DNA of 64,000 bases from assembly GCF_023242315.1 (NCBI RefSeq), contig NZ_JALLIY010000005.1, positions 62,001-126,000 of the forward strand, in the 5' to 3' direction. The notes under the pieces were generated by a model that searched no databases, was not told the origin of the DNA, and saw only the letters and a list, made by a program, of their open reading frames with translations. The number at the start of each line of letters is the position of its first letter. Positions within the stretch are counted from its first letter, which is position 1. Both the position numbers and the translations under genes were made by a program. This document shows, piece by piece, positions 49,636-58,792 of this stretch. This stretch comes from Pseudomonas sp. MWU13-2105. Lineage in GTDB: Bacteria; Pseudomonadota; Gammaproteobacteria; Pseudomonadales; Pseudomonadaceae.

Positions 49636-49666
49636 TTGACATTAAAGTTAAGTTTAAGCTTAGCCT
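49636..49666 (+). promoter_or_regulatory. MerR-type promoter with elongated 19-base spacer and dyad operator
   Basis: TTGACA and TAGCCT are separated by 19 bases, the over-long spacing that MerR activators correct by twisting DNA. The spacer holds a 20-base quasi-palindrome (49643-49662, 14 of 20 positions symmetrical). It reads toward the Old Yellow Enzyme gene, whose ATG lies about 28 bases downstream. Confidence 0.65.
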
Positions 49667-49693
49667 GAACTCCCCACTGCCCCGGAGTCAAGC

Positions 49694-50926
49694 ATGTCAC
49701 CCTTTCAAGCGTTGCTTCTGCCCAATGGCGTCCAGATCCCGAATCGCATCGCCAAGGCCGCCATGGAAGAGAACATGGCCGACCTGGATAACGCGCCTTC
49801 CGCTCAACTGATGGAACTCTACCGTGCCTGGGCCGACGGCGAACCGGGTTTGCTGCTGACGGGTAACGTGATGATCGACCGTCGCGCCATGACCGGCCCA
49901 GGCGGTGTGGTGCTGGAAGATGAGCGGCACCTGGATAAATTCCGCCAGTGGGCCGCCATCGGCCGGGCCAAGGGCGCGCAGTTCTGGATGCAGATCAACC
50001 ATCCCGGGCGCCAGACCATGGCCAATCTCGGCCAGACCGCCTGGGCACCGTCCGCGGTAGCGCTGGACCTGGGTGGGTTCTCGAAGATGTTCGCCGAGCC
50101 TCGGCCCATGAGCGAAGCCGACATCGACGAGGTGATCGGGCGTTTCGCCACCAGTGCCCGTCTCGCCGAGCAAGCGGGCTTCAGCGGGGTGCAGATCCAC
50201 GCCGCCCACGGTTACCTGATCAGCCAGTTCCTCTCGCCGCTGAGCAACCGGCGCAGCGACCGCTGGGGCGGCTCGCTGGAAAATCGCGCACGCCTGTTGC
50301 TGTCGGTGGTCACGGCGGTCCGGGCGCTGGTCTCGCCGAGCTTTTGCGTGGCGGTCAAACTCAACTCGGCGGACTTCCAGCGCGGCGGCTTCGACGCCGA
50401 CGATGCCCGCCAGGTGATCGAATGGCTCAACGATTTGCCGGTGGACCTGATCGAACTCTCGGGCGGCAGCTATGAGGCCCCGGCCATGCAAGGCGAAGCA
50501 CGGGATGGCCGGACCCTGGCGCGGGAAGCTTATTTCATGGAAATGGCCGGCGAGTTGGCGAAGGTAGCAAGAATGCCGGTGATGGTCACCGGCGGCATCC
50601 GGCGCTTGCCCATCGTCGAGCAGGTGCTGGACAGCGGCATCGCCATGGCCGGTATCGCCACTGCGCTGGCGGTGGATCCGTACCTGCCCCGGCACTGGCG
50701 CGAAGGCCGCGACAGCCATCCGCAACTGCCGCCGATCCTCTGGAAGAAAAAGCCGCTGGCAGCCTTGGCGAGCATGGCGGTGGTCAAGTTCCAACTGCAG
50801 CGCCTGAGCAAGGGCAAGCGCCCTCACCCCGAAGTTTCGGCGGCGTGGGCGCTGCTGCTGGATCGGTTGTTTATCGGGCGGCGGACGAAGCAGTATCGCG
50901 CGGCGATGAAAAACCTGAGTACCTGA
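49694..50926 (+). CDS. Old Yellow Enzyme-family NADH:flavin oxidoreductase
   Basis: This 410-residue FMN enzyme of the OYE superfamily has the N-terminal PNGVQIPNRIAKAAMEENMA, GAQFWMQINHPGRQTMANLG, the active-site HAAHGYLISQFLSPLSNRRS and DRWGGSLENRAR. It reduces activated alkenes, nitrate esters or quinones. A C-terminal tail of about 60 residues beyond the barrel (KKKPLAALASMAVVKFQLQR) is atypical for classic OYEs and may form a membrane-facing helix. Control by the divergent MerR protein suggests induction by electrophiles. Confidence 0.92.
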   Translation: MSPFQALLLPNGVQIPNRIAKAAMEENMADLDNAPSAQLMELYRAWADGEPGLLLTGNVMIDRRAMTGPGGVVLEDERHLDKFRQWAAIGRAKGAQFWMQINHPGRQTMANLGQTAWAPSAVALDLGGFSKMFAEPRPMSEADIDEVIGRFATSARLAEQAGFSGVQIHAAHGYLISQFLSPLSNRRSDRWGGSLENRARLLLSVVTAVRALVSPSFCVAVKLNSADFQRGGFDADDARQVIEWLNDLPVDLIELSGGSYEAPAMQGEARDGRTLAREAYFMEMAGELAKVARMPVMVTGGIRRLPIVEQVLDSGIAMAGIATALAVDPYLPRHWREGRDSHPQLPPILWKKKPLAALASMAVVKFQLQRLSKGKRPHPEVSAAWALLLDRLFIGRRTKQYRAAMKNLST

Positions 50927-50931
50927 TCGCG

Positions 50932-52578
50932 TTAGCGCCCGGAAAACCGCAACCGCGACAGCATTCTCAAATCACCCTCCTTGTAATACCCATCGCTCCA
51001 GCTGTTGTCCGGCGACAACGGCTGGACCTGCTTGAGTTCCAGCTTCTTCGCGTAATAGCGGAACCGGTAATGCTCGTAGAAGCGCAGGATTTCCAACCCA
51101 TAACGATCAGCCAGATCGACGTCGCCACGGATCACCAGGTAGTTCTCGTCATTGCCGTCGCTGGCGCCGACACTGAGATTGTGGCTGCCGCTGATAATGG
51201 TCGGGGCATCGGTGGTGAAGTCGGTGACGATGGCCTTGGTGTGCACCAGCAGGTTGCCCTTCTGGCCCAGGAGACCTTCCTTGATCCACCCCTCCAGACC
51301 GGTATTGAGCAACGCCGTGGCGACGAAATCGTCGGTACGGTCGGCGTGAATCCCGGAGATGCTGCTGGCGGTATTCTGCAGGCCGAAACGCAGCACATCG
51401 TCATGGGGCTTGCCGAGCAAGGCGTCGAGGATTTCCTGGGGCAAGGCGAAGGCCGTGGCGAACAGCACGTCCTTTTGCGCCGCGGTAATGATCTGCACGA
51501 ACTCCTTCAGATCGCCCTGGCCGGTACGCGGGGAAAACCCGACGAACAGCGGCTGGCTCGGGTCCATGGGATTGTTCTGGGTAATCCATTTGCGAGTCGC
51601 CGCCACATCCGCCGGCGCGGCCCAGATCTCCTCGAAGACCTGGGTGTACTCATTGGCCAGCCGGCTGTCCTCAAGCACATGCACCACATTGGCCTGGCGA
51701 TACACGCCGTTGGCGGTGAAGTTGGTACTGCCGCAGAGCACCGCTTCAGGCCGGTACTCGCCACCGGCATCACGTTGGCTGAGAACGATGAACTTGTCAT
51801 GGAAGATATTGCTGGTGACCCGCCCGCGCTTGCTCTCGGCCGGAATCGGCGCCAGGCTCTGCTCGTTCAGGGTGGTGTCCTCATCACCGACCTTGGCGTG
51901 GTACAGCACGCGAATCCGCACACCGCGCTGCTGCGCCGCATTCACCGCATCGACAATCGCCTGCAACTGATACTCGTAGATGGCGATATCCAGGCCCCAC
52001 TGCGCATCCGTCGCCCGGGCGATAAAACCGAGCAGTTCTTCCAGCAGGCCGTTTTCCAGCCACAGGCGCGCGGCAGCGGGCCAGGCCTCGATGGGCAGGT
52101 TTTTCTGGGTGGTGATCAATTTGTCGAGGTCGGGAAACTTGCGTTCGAAACCCTGGCTGGCCGCCACCGCACGGTTGAAGATCACCCGTTGGCCCTTGGG
52201 CAGGCCATTGTCGGTGGTCACCGTCAACGCCAGTGACTCACCCAGTTGCGGGGCATCAGGCGTGCCGTAGGCCAGGTACACCCGATAGTTGCAGGTGCTC
52301 CCGGGCTCGACGTTGTAATCGGCCCAACGAAATTTCTGCAACGGCGCCAGATTGCTCGGGGTCGCGTGGTACTGGGGGAAGGTATGTGCCTTGCCGGGGA
52401 ACGTCAGGCTGTTGAACAGGAACTCCCAGGGCTGGGTGCCCTCCTGGCGTTCGATGGCAAAACCGAGCAGGCCGGCCCGCCGCGACTCGGCAAGGTCGAT
52501 GGCCAGTAACACACCACTGGTCCCGGCGTAGGCCTTGACCCGAAAATCGTCCTGGGCATTGCTCTGAAGTACGCGCAT
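50932..52578 (-). CDS. Phospholipase D-like domain protein with one degenerate HKD motif
   Basis: The 548-residue protein has an N-terminal beta-rich domain of about 150 residues and two PLD repeats. The first repeat (near residue 260) reads HDKFIVLSQRD, where the HxKxxxxD aspartate is replaced by serine, followed by CGSTNFTANGV. The second (near residue 445) is intact: HTKAIVTD, then ISGSHNLSVGA. PLD enzymes normally need both motifs for catalysis, so activity may be altered or rely on dimerisation. AAGGA lies 8 bases before the ATG. No signal peptide is seen. Substrate (lipid or nucleic acid) is open. Confidence 0.85.
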   Translation of the reverse strand: MRVLQSNAQDDFRVKAYAGTSGVLLAIDLAESRRAGLLGFAIERQEGTQPWEFLFNSLTFPGKAHTFPQYHATPSNLAPLQKFRWADYNVEPGSTCNYRVYLAYGTPDAPQLGESLALTVTTDNGLPKGQRVIFNRAVAASQGFERKFPDLDKLITTQKNLPIEAWPAAARLWLENGLLEELLGFIARATDAQWGLDIAIYEYQLQAIVDAVNAAQQRGVRIRVLYHAKVGDEDTTLNEQSLAPIPAESKRGRVTSNIFHDKFIVLSQRDAGGEYRPEAVLCGSTNFTANGVYRQANVVHVLEDSRLANEYTQVFEEIWAAPADVAATRKWITQNNPMDPSQPLFVGFSPRTGQGDLKEFVQIITAAQKDVLFATAFALPQEILDALLGKPHDDVLRFGLQNTASSISGIHADRTDDFVATALLNTGLEGWIKEGLLGQKGNLLVHTKAIVTDFTTDAPTIISGSHNLSVGASDGNDENYLVIRGDVDLADRYGLEILRFYEHYRFRYYAKKLELKQVQPLSPDNSWSDGYYKEGDLRMLSRLRFSGR

Positions 52579-52755
52579 GCATCACATCCTTGGGAAGTCC
52601 GCTGAGGTATTCGAGCGTAGCGAATTTTTATGACGCCAGGCGATTAACGTGCCGGCCTGCAACATGAAATTTTCCACCCGAGGTTTCTACCGCGCTACCT
52701 TGATCGGCGATAAGCGCCGGGTTAACGTCTACGCCCGAACCAGAGAGGACATGCC

Positions 52756-53448
52756 ATGGAATCACCCTTGCACCCCAGCGTAGGGCCGGCCCTCAGCTTC
52801 AATGGCGGCTTCGTCGACACCCTGGGCTTCCTCGCCTTGCAGGGTCTGTTCACCGCCCATGTCACCGGCAACTTCGTCACCCTGGGCGTGAGCATTGTCC
52901 ATGGCACCTCCGGCGCATTGCCCAAGCTGATCGCGCTGCCGGTGTTCGTGCTGGTGGTGGGGCTGACGCACCTGGCCGCGGTGGCCATCCATCAACGAGG
53001 ACTGGCACCGCTACGTCTGCTGCTGGTCACCCATACCCTGTTGCTCGCGGCTTTTGCCTTGCTGGCGATTCTCTGGGGCCCCTTTACCGACGGTGACAGT
53101 ACGACAGCGCTGATCACCGGCATGACCGGGGTCACCGCCATGGCCATCCAGAACGCGATTTCCCGCCAGCATATGAAAGGCACCCCGCCGACCACGCTGA
53201 TGACGGGCAACGTCACCCAGTTCGCAGTCGATGCGTTCGCCCTGTGGACCGAGCGCGACATACAGCAACGGGCAATCATCAAACAACGTCTGAAACCGAT
53301 TTGCTCGACACTGCTGGCCTTTGCCTCAGGCTGCGTCAGCGCCGCCTTGCTCTATCTGGCCTGGGGCTTATGGGCGCTGATCCTGCCGGTGGTGGTCGCC
53401 GTGGGCGTCTGCCTGGGTGTCTACCGCGGCGACCGGCTCAAGCCGTAA
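52756..53448 (+). CDS. DUF1275 (YoaK-like) membrane protein
   Basis: The 230-residue protein has about six membrane helices and the DUF1275 pattern GGFVDTLGFLALQGLFTAHV followed by TGNFVTLG. The C-terminal half has AIQNAISRQHMKGTPPTTLM and TGNVTQFAVDAF, a second copy of the TGN motif. The family's function is unknown. It converges with the patatin gene 14 bases away. Confidence 0.88.
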   Translation: MESPLHPSVGPALSFNGGFVDTLGFLALQGLFTAHVTGNFVTLGVSIVHGTSGALPKLIALPVFVLVVGLTHLAAVAIHQRGLAPLRLLLVTHTLLLAAFALLAILWGPFTDGDSTTALITGMTGVTAMAIQNAISRQHMKGTPPTTLMTGNVTQFAVDAFALWTERDIQQRAIIKQRLKPICSTLLAFASGCVSAALLYLAWGLWALILPVVVAVGVCLGVYRGDRLKP

Positions 53449-53462
53449 CTAGCGCCTGCTCC

Positions 53463-54338
53463 TCAGTGCCCGTGCGCCGCTGGATGAGTGTGAGCCTGCA
53501 ATGAATCGGGCACCCCGGTACGAACCAGCCCGCCCTCTTCGATCCAGGCGCAGGTTTGCTCATAGGCACGCTGCAACAGGGCGTCGGTCTGGCTGAAGTC
53601 AAAGACCGAGATCCCCAAGGGGCACAAGGGCGCTACCACGTGAATACCTGCCCGGTGCGCGTAGAGCTCGATGTCACGCACCAACTGCCGCATGCTCATC
53701 AGGTTCAACGTGTGCAGTGCCAAGGCCACCAGGCCGGCAGGCGGTTGCGGGCAGGCGCAGCCGAAACCCGTCGGCACCACCACGATGCGGTTGGCACCCA
53801 GGTCGACCGCACTGGCAATCGGTGTATTACTCGCCACGCCACCGTCGATCAACAGCTTGTCGCCAATTCTCACACAAGGAAATACCAGGGGGATCGCCGC
53901 GCTGGCCAGCAGCGCCTGCTCCGCACTGCCGCTGGACAATAGCTCTTCAGCCCCCGTCAGCAGGTTGGTGGTGACGATATGCAGTGGCAGCACCGTGTCT
54001 TCGATCCGTGCCACGGGCAACGCTCGCTTGACCAGTCGCTCCAGCGCCGTGGCCTGCAACAGAAAGCCGCGCCGATTGATCAGTGCCCCCAGGGTGTCGA
54101 GCAACGACAAGGGAAACACATCACCTTTGCGCAAACTGCGCCAGAAATCCGCCAGCTCCGCCACACCCTGTGCGGTCGGCCGCGCGGCAAAGTAGGCGCC
54201 GTTGATGGCTCCGACCGAGGCGCCGATCACCAGATCGAAGCTCACCCGGGCTTCCACCAGGGCCTTGAGCATACCCACTTGGACAGCGCCGAGGCTGCCG
54301 CCTCCAGCGAGCACGAGGGCAGTTTTGACAGCATGCAT
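53463..54338 (-). CDS. Patatin-like phospholipase
   Basis: The 291-residue protein has the patatin catalytic dyad: oxyanion loop AGGGSLGAVQ, nucleophile Ser41 in GASVG, and Asp165 in the DGG motif. It has no signal peptide, so it is probably cytoplasmic or membrane-associated and acts on lipid acyl esters. It is divergent from the GST gene across a 250-base gap in which I see no clear operator. Confidence 0.9.
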   Translation of the reverse strand: MHAVKTALVLAGGGSLGAVQVGMLKALVEARVSFDLVIGASVGAINGAYFAARPTAQGVAELADFWRSLRKGDVFPLSLLDTLGALINRRGFLLQATALERLVKRALPVARIEDTVLPLHIVTTNLLTGAEELLSSGSAEQALLASAAIPLVFPCVRIGDKLLIDGGVASNTPIASAVDLGANRIVVVPTGFGCACPQPPAGLVALALHTLNLMSMRQLVRDIELYAHRAGIHVVAPLCPLGISVFDFSQTDALLQRAYEQTCAWIEEGGLVRTGVPDSLQAHTHPAAHGH

Positions 54339-54586
54339 GGCAGGCCTCGCTCGTACTCAATGACCGTCATACAGGAGCATAGCTGGCAGCTTGAAACACA
54401 ACGAGATAGCCAACTAGTATTCGGTCAGGACTCCAGTACTTGCACGCGAACGGAGACCGTGGCCCCTTCCTCTCCTTGAAATCGCATTGCTCATGAAGTT
54501 TCAAGATGCCAGCGTGTCCAACGCAGTGACCCGCCCAAGCGATAGGAGCTGCCAAGTTTCCTCACCGTATCAAAAGGACAAGATCA

Positions 54587-55192
54587 ATGAAGCTTATCGG
54601 TATGCTGGACTCTCCCTACGTGCGTCGGGTCGCCATTACCCTCAAGCACCTGGGCATCGCCTTCGAACACCAGTCGATCTCGGTGTTTCGCGACTTCGAG
54701 CGCTTTGCGCAGATCAACCCGGTGGTGAAGGCCCCGACCCTGGTTTGCGACAGCGGTGAAGTGTTGATGGATTCCGGGCTGATCATCGAGTACCTGACGC
54801 TGATCGCCGGCCCTGGCCCGACCTATGCCAGCCTGGCCGAGCAGGTGCGCGGGCTGCGCCTGACCGGGCTGGCCCTGGCGGCCTGTGAAAAATCGGTGCA
54901 GATCGTCTATGAGAAGAACCTGCGCCCGGCGGAAAAACAGCACGGGCCCTGGCTCGAACGGGTTGCTGGCCAACTGCACGCCGCCTACACGCAAATCGAG
55001 CACGAACTGGCGCGCCAGCCGCTGCCGCAGAACGGCACGATTCATCAGGAAGGCATCAGCCTGGCGGTTGCCTGGAGCTTCAGCAAGATGATGCTCCCCG
55101 AGCAATGCCCCGCGACACGCTATCCGCATCTGCAACAATTCACCGCTTATGCCGAAGACCTGGAAATATTCCTGAGCACCCCGGCAACCTGA
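54587..55192 (+). CDS. Glutathione S-transferase family protein
   Basis: This 201-residue protein has an N-terminal thioredoxin-like domain (MKLIGMLDSPYVRRVAITLK, with Ser9 at the usual catalytic position) containing the glutathione-binding VVKAPTLVCDSGEVLMDSGL stretch. A C-terminal helical domain follows. It may detoxify electrophiles. It is followed by a very stable inverted repeat at 55222 that probably ends its transcript. Confidence 0.9.
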   Translation: MKLIGMLDSPYVRRVAITLKHLGIAFEHQSISVFRDFERFAQINPVVKAPTLVCDSGEVLMDSGLIIEYLTLIAGPGPTYASLAEQVRGLRLTGLALAACEKSVQIVYEKNLRPAEKQHGPWLERVAGQLHAAYTQIEHELARQPLPQNGTIHQEGISLAVAWSFSKMMLPEQCPATRYPHLQQFTAYAEDLEIFLSTPAT

Positions 55193-55221
55193 TTCCCTCC
55201 ACCCTTTAATACGTTCTTGCA

Positions 55222-55257
55222 GCGCCTCGGCGGTCAGTGAGCCGACCGCCGAGGCGC
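55222..55257 (+). terminator. Very stable hairpin between the GST and amine oxidase genes
   Basis: GCGCCTCGGCGGTC and GACCGCCGAGGCGC form a perfect 14-base stem with an 8-base loop, 30 bases after the GST stop. No T run follows. It may be a terminator, or a structured 5' leader element of the downstream operon. Confidence 0.5.
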
Positions 55258-55353
55258 AGCCATAGTGGCAAACTGGCATTTCGCCAAAACTCGACAATAC
55301 TTGGCGCGAACGGACTTTTTCAGTTGTTCTTTCTCCTCGAAATGGAGTTCGCC

Positions 55354-57111
55354 ATGAAGTCGCAAGAACTGGAACTTGACGTGGCCGTGGTCGGCGGCGG
55401 CGTCTCAGGCACCTACAGTGCCTGGCGCCTGCAACAGGTCCATGGCGATACGCAAAATATCGCCCTGTTCGAATACAGCGACCGGATCGGCGGACGCCTG
55501 TTCAGTATCAATCTGCCGGGCCTGCCCAATGTGGTTGCCGAAGTCGGCGGCATGCGCTACATCCCCGGCCCCGACGGCCACGTGCTGGTGGACAACCTGG
55601 TCAAGCACCTCAAGCTGCCCAGCCAGGATTTCCCCATGGGCGCACCGAAGCCGGTCTATTCGAAGAACAATCTGTTTTACCTGCGCGGCAAGCGCTTCCG
55701 TTATCGCGACTTCGTCGAAGCCCCGGAAAAGATCCCCTACGACCTGGCCTGGTCCGAGCGCGGCTTCTGCCCCGAGGACCTGCAAGTCAAGGTGATGAAC
55801 TACGTGTACCCGGGTTTCGACAAGCTCAGCCTGTGCCAGCAGATGCAGGTCACGGTATTCGGCAAGGAAATCTGGCGCTATGGCTTCTGGGACCTGCTCT
55901 ATCGGGTGATGAGCAACGAAGGTTACCAGTTCATGAAGGACGCCGGCGGCTACGACGCCAACGTCGCCAACGCCAGCGCCGTGACCCAGTTGCCCGCCAC
56001 CGAGTACACCGACACCACCGAGTTCCTGACACTGGCCAAGGGTTTCCAGAGCCTGCCCCTGACCCTCGCGGCAAAATTTGCCAAGCTGCCAGGCAAACTG
56101 CCAGGCAAGCAACGGGTGCAGATGAACCAGCGGCTGACCGCCATCACCTACGCCAAGGACGCCGACTTTCCCTACCGCCTGCACTTCCAGACCACCACCA
56201 CGGAGGACGGCAGCACCCGCGACAGCGGCGGCCAATCGGTGGTCAAGGCGAAGAAAATCATCCTGGCCATGCCACGCCGCGCCTTGGAACTGATCGATTC
56301 GGAATTTTTCAGCGATCCCTGGCTCAAGGACAATCTCGGCTCGGTACTGGTGCAATCGGCGTTCAAGCTCTTCCTTGCCTATGAACAGCCCTGGTGGCGC
56401 TCCCTCGGGCTGGTGGCCGGGCGTTCGGTGACCGACCTGCCGGTGCGGCAGATCTACTACATGGGCACCGAATGCGAACAGCAAGGCGGCGAGCCGACGC
56501 TCAACTCGTTGCTGATGGCCTCCTACAACGACATCGGCACCGTACCGTTCTGGAAAGGCCTGGAAGGTGGCGCGCCGTTCGTTGGCCACACCCCCGCGAA
56601 CCTGGCCGGCCTGCTCAAGGCCGAGCCGGTGGTGCCCAGGACCCAGTTCAGGGTCAGCGACGAAATGGTCCGGGTGGCGCAGATGCAGGTCACCCAGGTC
56701 CATGACCAGGTGGAACTGCCGCGTCCCTATTCGGCGGTCTATCACGCCTGGGACGCCGACCCGTACGGTGGCGGCTGGCATGAATGGAAAGCCAATTACC
56801 GGCTCGACCAGATCATCTGCCGCATGCGCCGGCCAGTGGAAAACCAGCAGATCCATATCGTCGGCGAGGCCTACTCCTATGGCCAGGGCTGGGTCGAAGG
56901 CGCCCTGACCGTGGCCGAATCGACACTCCAGGACTTCTTCGGGCTCAAGCGTCCGACCTGGTTATCCAAGCACTACGCCCTGTTGCCGGTGCCAACCCCC
57001 GACGGCTGTGCCCTGGAACCGGGCCAGCGCCCAGCCTGCAAGGATTGCGCGAACACATTGAATGAAGTGACGCAATTTGCCTACAAGGGGATCGACCATG
57101 GCAATACGTAG
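55354..57111 (+). CDS. Flavin-containing L-amino-acid oxidase-like enzyme
   Basis: The 585-residue protein has the FAD-binding GGGVSG at residues 14-19 and the ADP-binding RIGGRLFSINLPG region, followed by EVGGMRYIP, as in flavin amine oxidases and L-amino-acid oxidases. The C-terminal FAD motif is HIVGEAYSYGQGWVEGALTV. It oxidises an amino acid or amine to the imine, giving ammonia and H2O2. There is no signal peptide. The start has TGGAG 7 bases upstream. Its stop lies 14 bases inside the next gene, a 2-oxo-acid decarboxylase, so the product is probably a 2-oxo acid passed on directly. Confidence 0.88.
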   Translation: MKSQELELDVAVVGGGVSGTYSAWRLQQVHGDTQNIALFEYSDRIGGRLFSINLPGLPNVVAEVGGMRYIPGPDGHVLVDNLVKHLKLPSQDFPMGAPKPVYSKNNLFYLRGKRFRYRDFVEAPEKIPYDLAWSERGFCPEDLQVKVMNYVYPGFDKLSLCQQMQVTVFGKEIWRYGFWDLLYRVMSNEGYQFMKDAGGYDANVANASAVTQLPATEYTDTTEFLTLAKGFQSLPLTLAAKFAKLPGKLPGKQRVQMNQRLTAITYAKDADFPYRLHFQTTTTEDGSTRDSGGQSVVKAKKIILAMPRRALELIDSEFFSDPWLKDNLGSVLVQSAFKLFLAYEQPWWRSLGLVAGRSVTDLPVRQIYYMGTECEQQGGEPTLNSLLMASYNDIGTVPFWKGLEGGAPFVGHTPANLAGLLKAEPVVPRTQFRVSDEMVRVAQMQVTQVHDQVELPRPYSAVYHAWDADPYGGGWHEWKANYRLDQIICRMRRPVENQQIHIVGEAYSYGQGWVEGALTVAESTLQDFFGLKRPTWLSKHYALLPVPTPDGCALEPGQRPACKDCANTLNEVTQFAYKGIDHGNT

Positions 57112-58777
57112 AGACTTTACTGTCGCTGACTACCTGCTGGCGCGGCTCCTTCAACTGGGAGTGCACAAGGTGTTCCAGGTCCCCGGCGATTATGTGTCGG
57201 GATTCATGGACGCCCTGGAGAAATCCACCGATATCCAGCCGGTCGGCGAAGTCAATGAAATGAGCGCCGCCTATGCCGCCGACGGTTATGCCCGCTACGC
57301 CGGGATCGGCGCGGTGTCGCTGCAATACGGTGTCGGCACCTTCAGCGCGGTGAACGCCATTGCCGGCGCCTATGTCGAGCGCAACCCGGTGGTGGTCATC
57401 AGCGCCAGCCCGTCGGCGAAGAATCGCCAGATCATCTGGTCCGCGGACGTCCTGTTCCACCACTCCACCGGCGACCTGGAAGTCGGGCGCAAGGTATTCG
57501 AGAACATCACCGTCGCCTGCGAGCTGCTGGACGACAGCCGTACTGCGCCGGCACTGATCGACCGGGCGCTGGTTGCCGCCATCAGCCAGCGCCGGCCGAT
57601 CTATCTGGAAGCCTGGCAGAACGTCTGGGGCGAACCCTGCGAGGAGCCCGTCGGCGAACTCTCTGCCGTGCCGGCCGCCTGTGACCTGCTGTCGTTGGAC
57701 GCGGCGGTCGAGACCTCGGTAAAACGCCTGCGCGAAGCGAAAAAGCCGTTGATCATGCTCGGCATCGAGATTGCCCGTTTCGGCCTGCAAAAGCAGGCGC
57801 TGCACCTGATCGAAGCCAGCGGCCTGTCGTTCACCACCTCACTGGAAGCCAAGACCGTTGTCGACGAAAACCACCCGCAGTTCATCGGCACCTATGCCGG
57901 TACTGCCTCACGATTGTGGACCCAGGAACTGGTGGACCAGACCGACTGCATCCTGGCCATCGGGGTCATCTTCACCGATGACTACCTGCAACTGCTGAAA
58001 AAGGATTTCGGCCAGATCATCCTGGTCAACACCCAGCTGGCCCGCACCGGGCTGCAGTATTACCCGCATGTTCCGTTGCCGCAGTACCTCACCGCGCTGA
58101 CCAGCGCACTCGGCCTGGACGACGACTTCCCGCTCCCCTTGCGGCCACGCGAGCCGCTCTCGCCACTGCTCAGGACCAGCGCCGCGGACACGCCGCTGAC
58201 TTACGAACGCTTCCTCGACACCCTCGCCGACTTCGCCCGCGAACAACGCCTGTGGGACAACAGTGCGCTGATCCTCGGTGAAAGCTCGGCGTTGTATGCC
58301 GCCAGCAATATCATGGGCATGCCGGAAAACAGCTTTGTCGCCGATGCCATCTGGGGCTCCCTTGGTCACGAGACCGGTTGCGCCCTGGGTGTGGCCCTGG
58401 GCGGCCAGCGCCGGCCGCTGGTGGTCGCCGGCGACGGCGGCTTCATGATGATGTGCCAGTCGCTGTCGACCCTGGTGCGCAATCGCGTGAACGCCGTGGT
58501 ATTCGTCATGAGCAACGAGGTCTATGCCATCGAGCAAGCCTTCGTGAATATCAACGCGTTCAAGGAACACGGTGAGTTCGCACCGTTCGACATCCTCCCC
58601 GGCTGGGACTACCTGGCCCTGGCCAAGGGCTTCGGCGCCAAGGGCTACAAGGTCTCGACCCTGGGTGAGTTGCGCGAACTGCTGCTCAAACTGCTGGTGA
58701 TCGACGAGACCGTGCTGGTCCAGGTGGTCATCCCGCAAAAGGACCTGGCGCCACAGATCGAACGACTCGCGTCCTGA
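57098..58777 (+). CDS. Thiamine diphosphate-dependent 2-oxo-acid decarboxylase (PDC/IPDC type)
   Basis: The 559-residue protein has the three PDC-family domains. Glu54 in VGEVNEMSAAYAADGYA is the cofactor-activating glutamate, His121-His122 in ADVLFHHSTGD the catalytic HH pair, and GDGGFMMMCQ near residue 446 begins the ThDP motif. It decarboxylates an aromatic or branched 2-oxo acid to an aldehyde, as in indolepyruvate or phenylpyruvate decarboxylases. It overlaps the oxidase gene by 14 bases, AAGGGG precedes its ATG, and it is followed by a secreted-protein gene after 15 bases. The likely pathway is amino acid to 2-oxo acid to aldehyde. Confidence 0.88.
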   Translation: MAIRRDFTVADYLLARLLQLGVHKVFQVPGDYVSGFMDALEKSTDIQPVGEVNEMSAAYAADGYARYAGIGAVSLQYGVGTFSAVNAIAGAYVERNPVVVISASPSAKNRQIIWSADVLFHHSTGDLEVGRKVFENITVACELLDDSRTAPALIDRALVAAISQRRPIYLEAWQNVWGEPCEEPVGELSAVPAACDLLSLDAAVETSVKRLREAKKPLIMLGIEIARFGLQKQALHLIEASGLSFTTSLEAKTVVDENHPQFIGTYAGTASRLWTQELVDQTDCILAIGVIFTDDYLQLLKKDFGQIILVNTQLARTGLQYYPHVPLPQYLTALTSALGLDDDFPLPLRPREPLSPLLRTSAADTPLTYERFLDTLADFAREQRLWDNSALILGESSALYAASNIMGMPENSFVADAIWGSLGHETGCALGVALGGQRRPLVVAGDGGFMMMCQSLSTLVRNRVNAVVFVMSNEVYAIEQAFVNINAFKEHGEFAPFDILPGWDYLALAKGFGAKGYKVSTLGELRELLLKLLVIDETVLVQVVIPQKDLAPQIERLAS

Positions 58778-58792
58778 AGGAGCATTCATTAC

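Noticed and set aside
55405..56856. Minus-strand open frame of over 480 codons opposite the amino-acid oxidase gene
   Set aside because: No ribosome binding site or family; the plus strand has FAD motifs in order.
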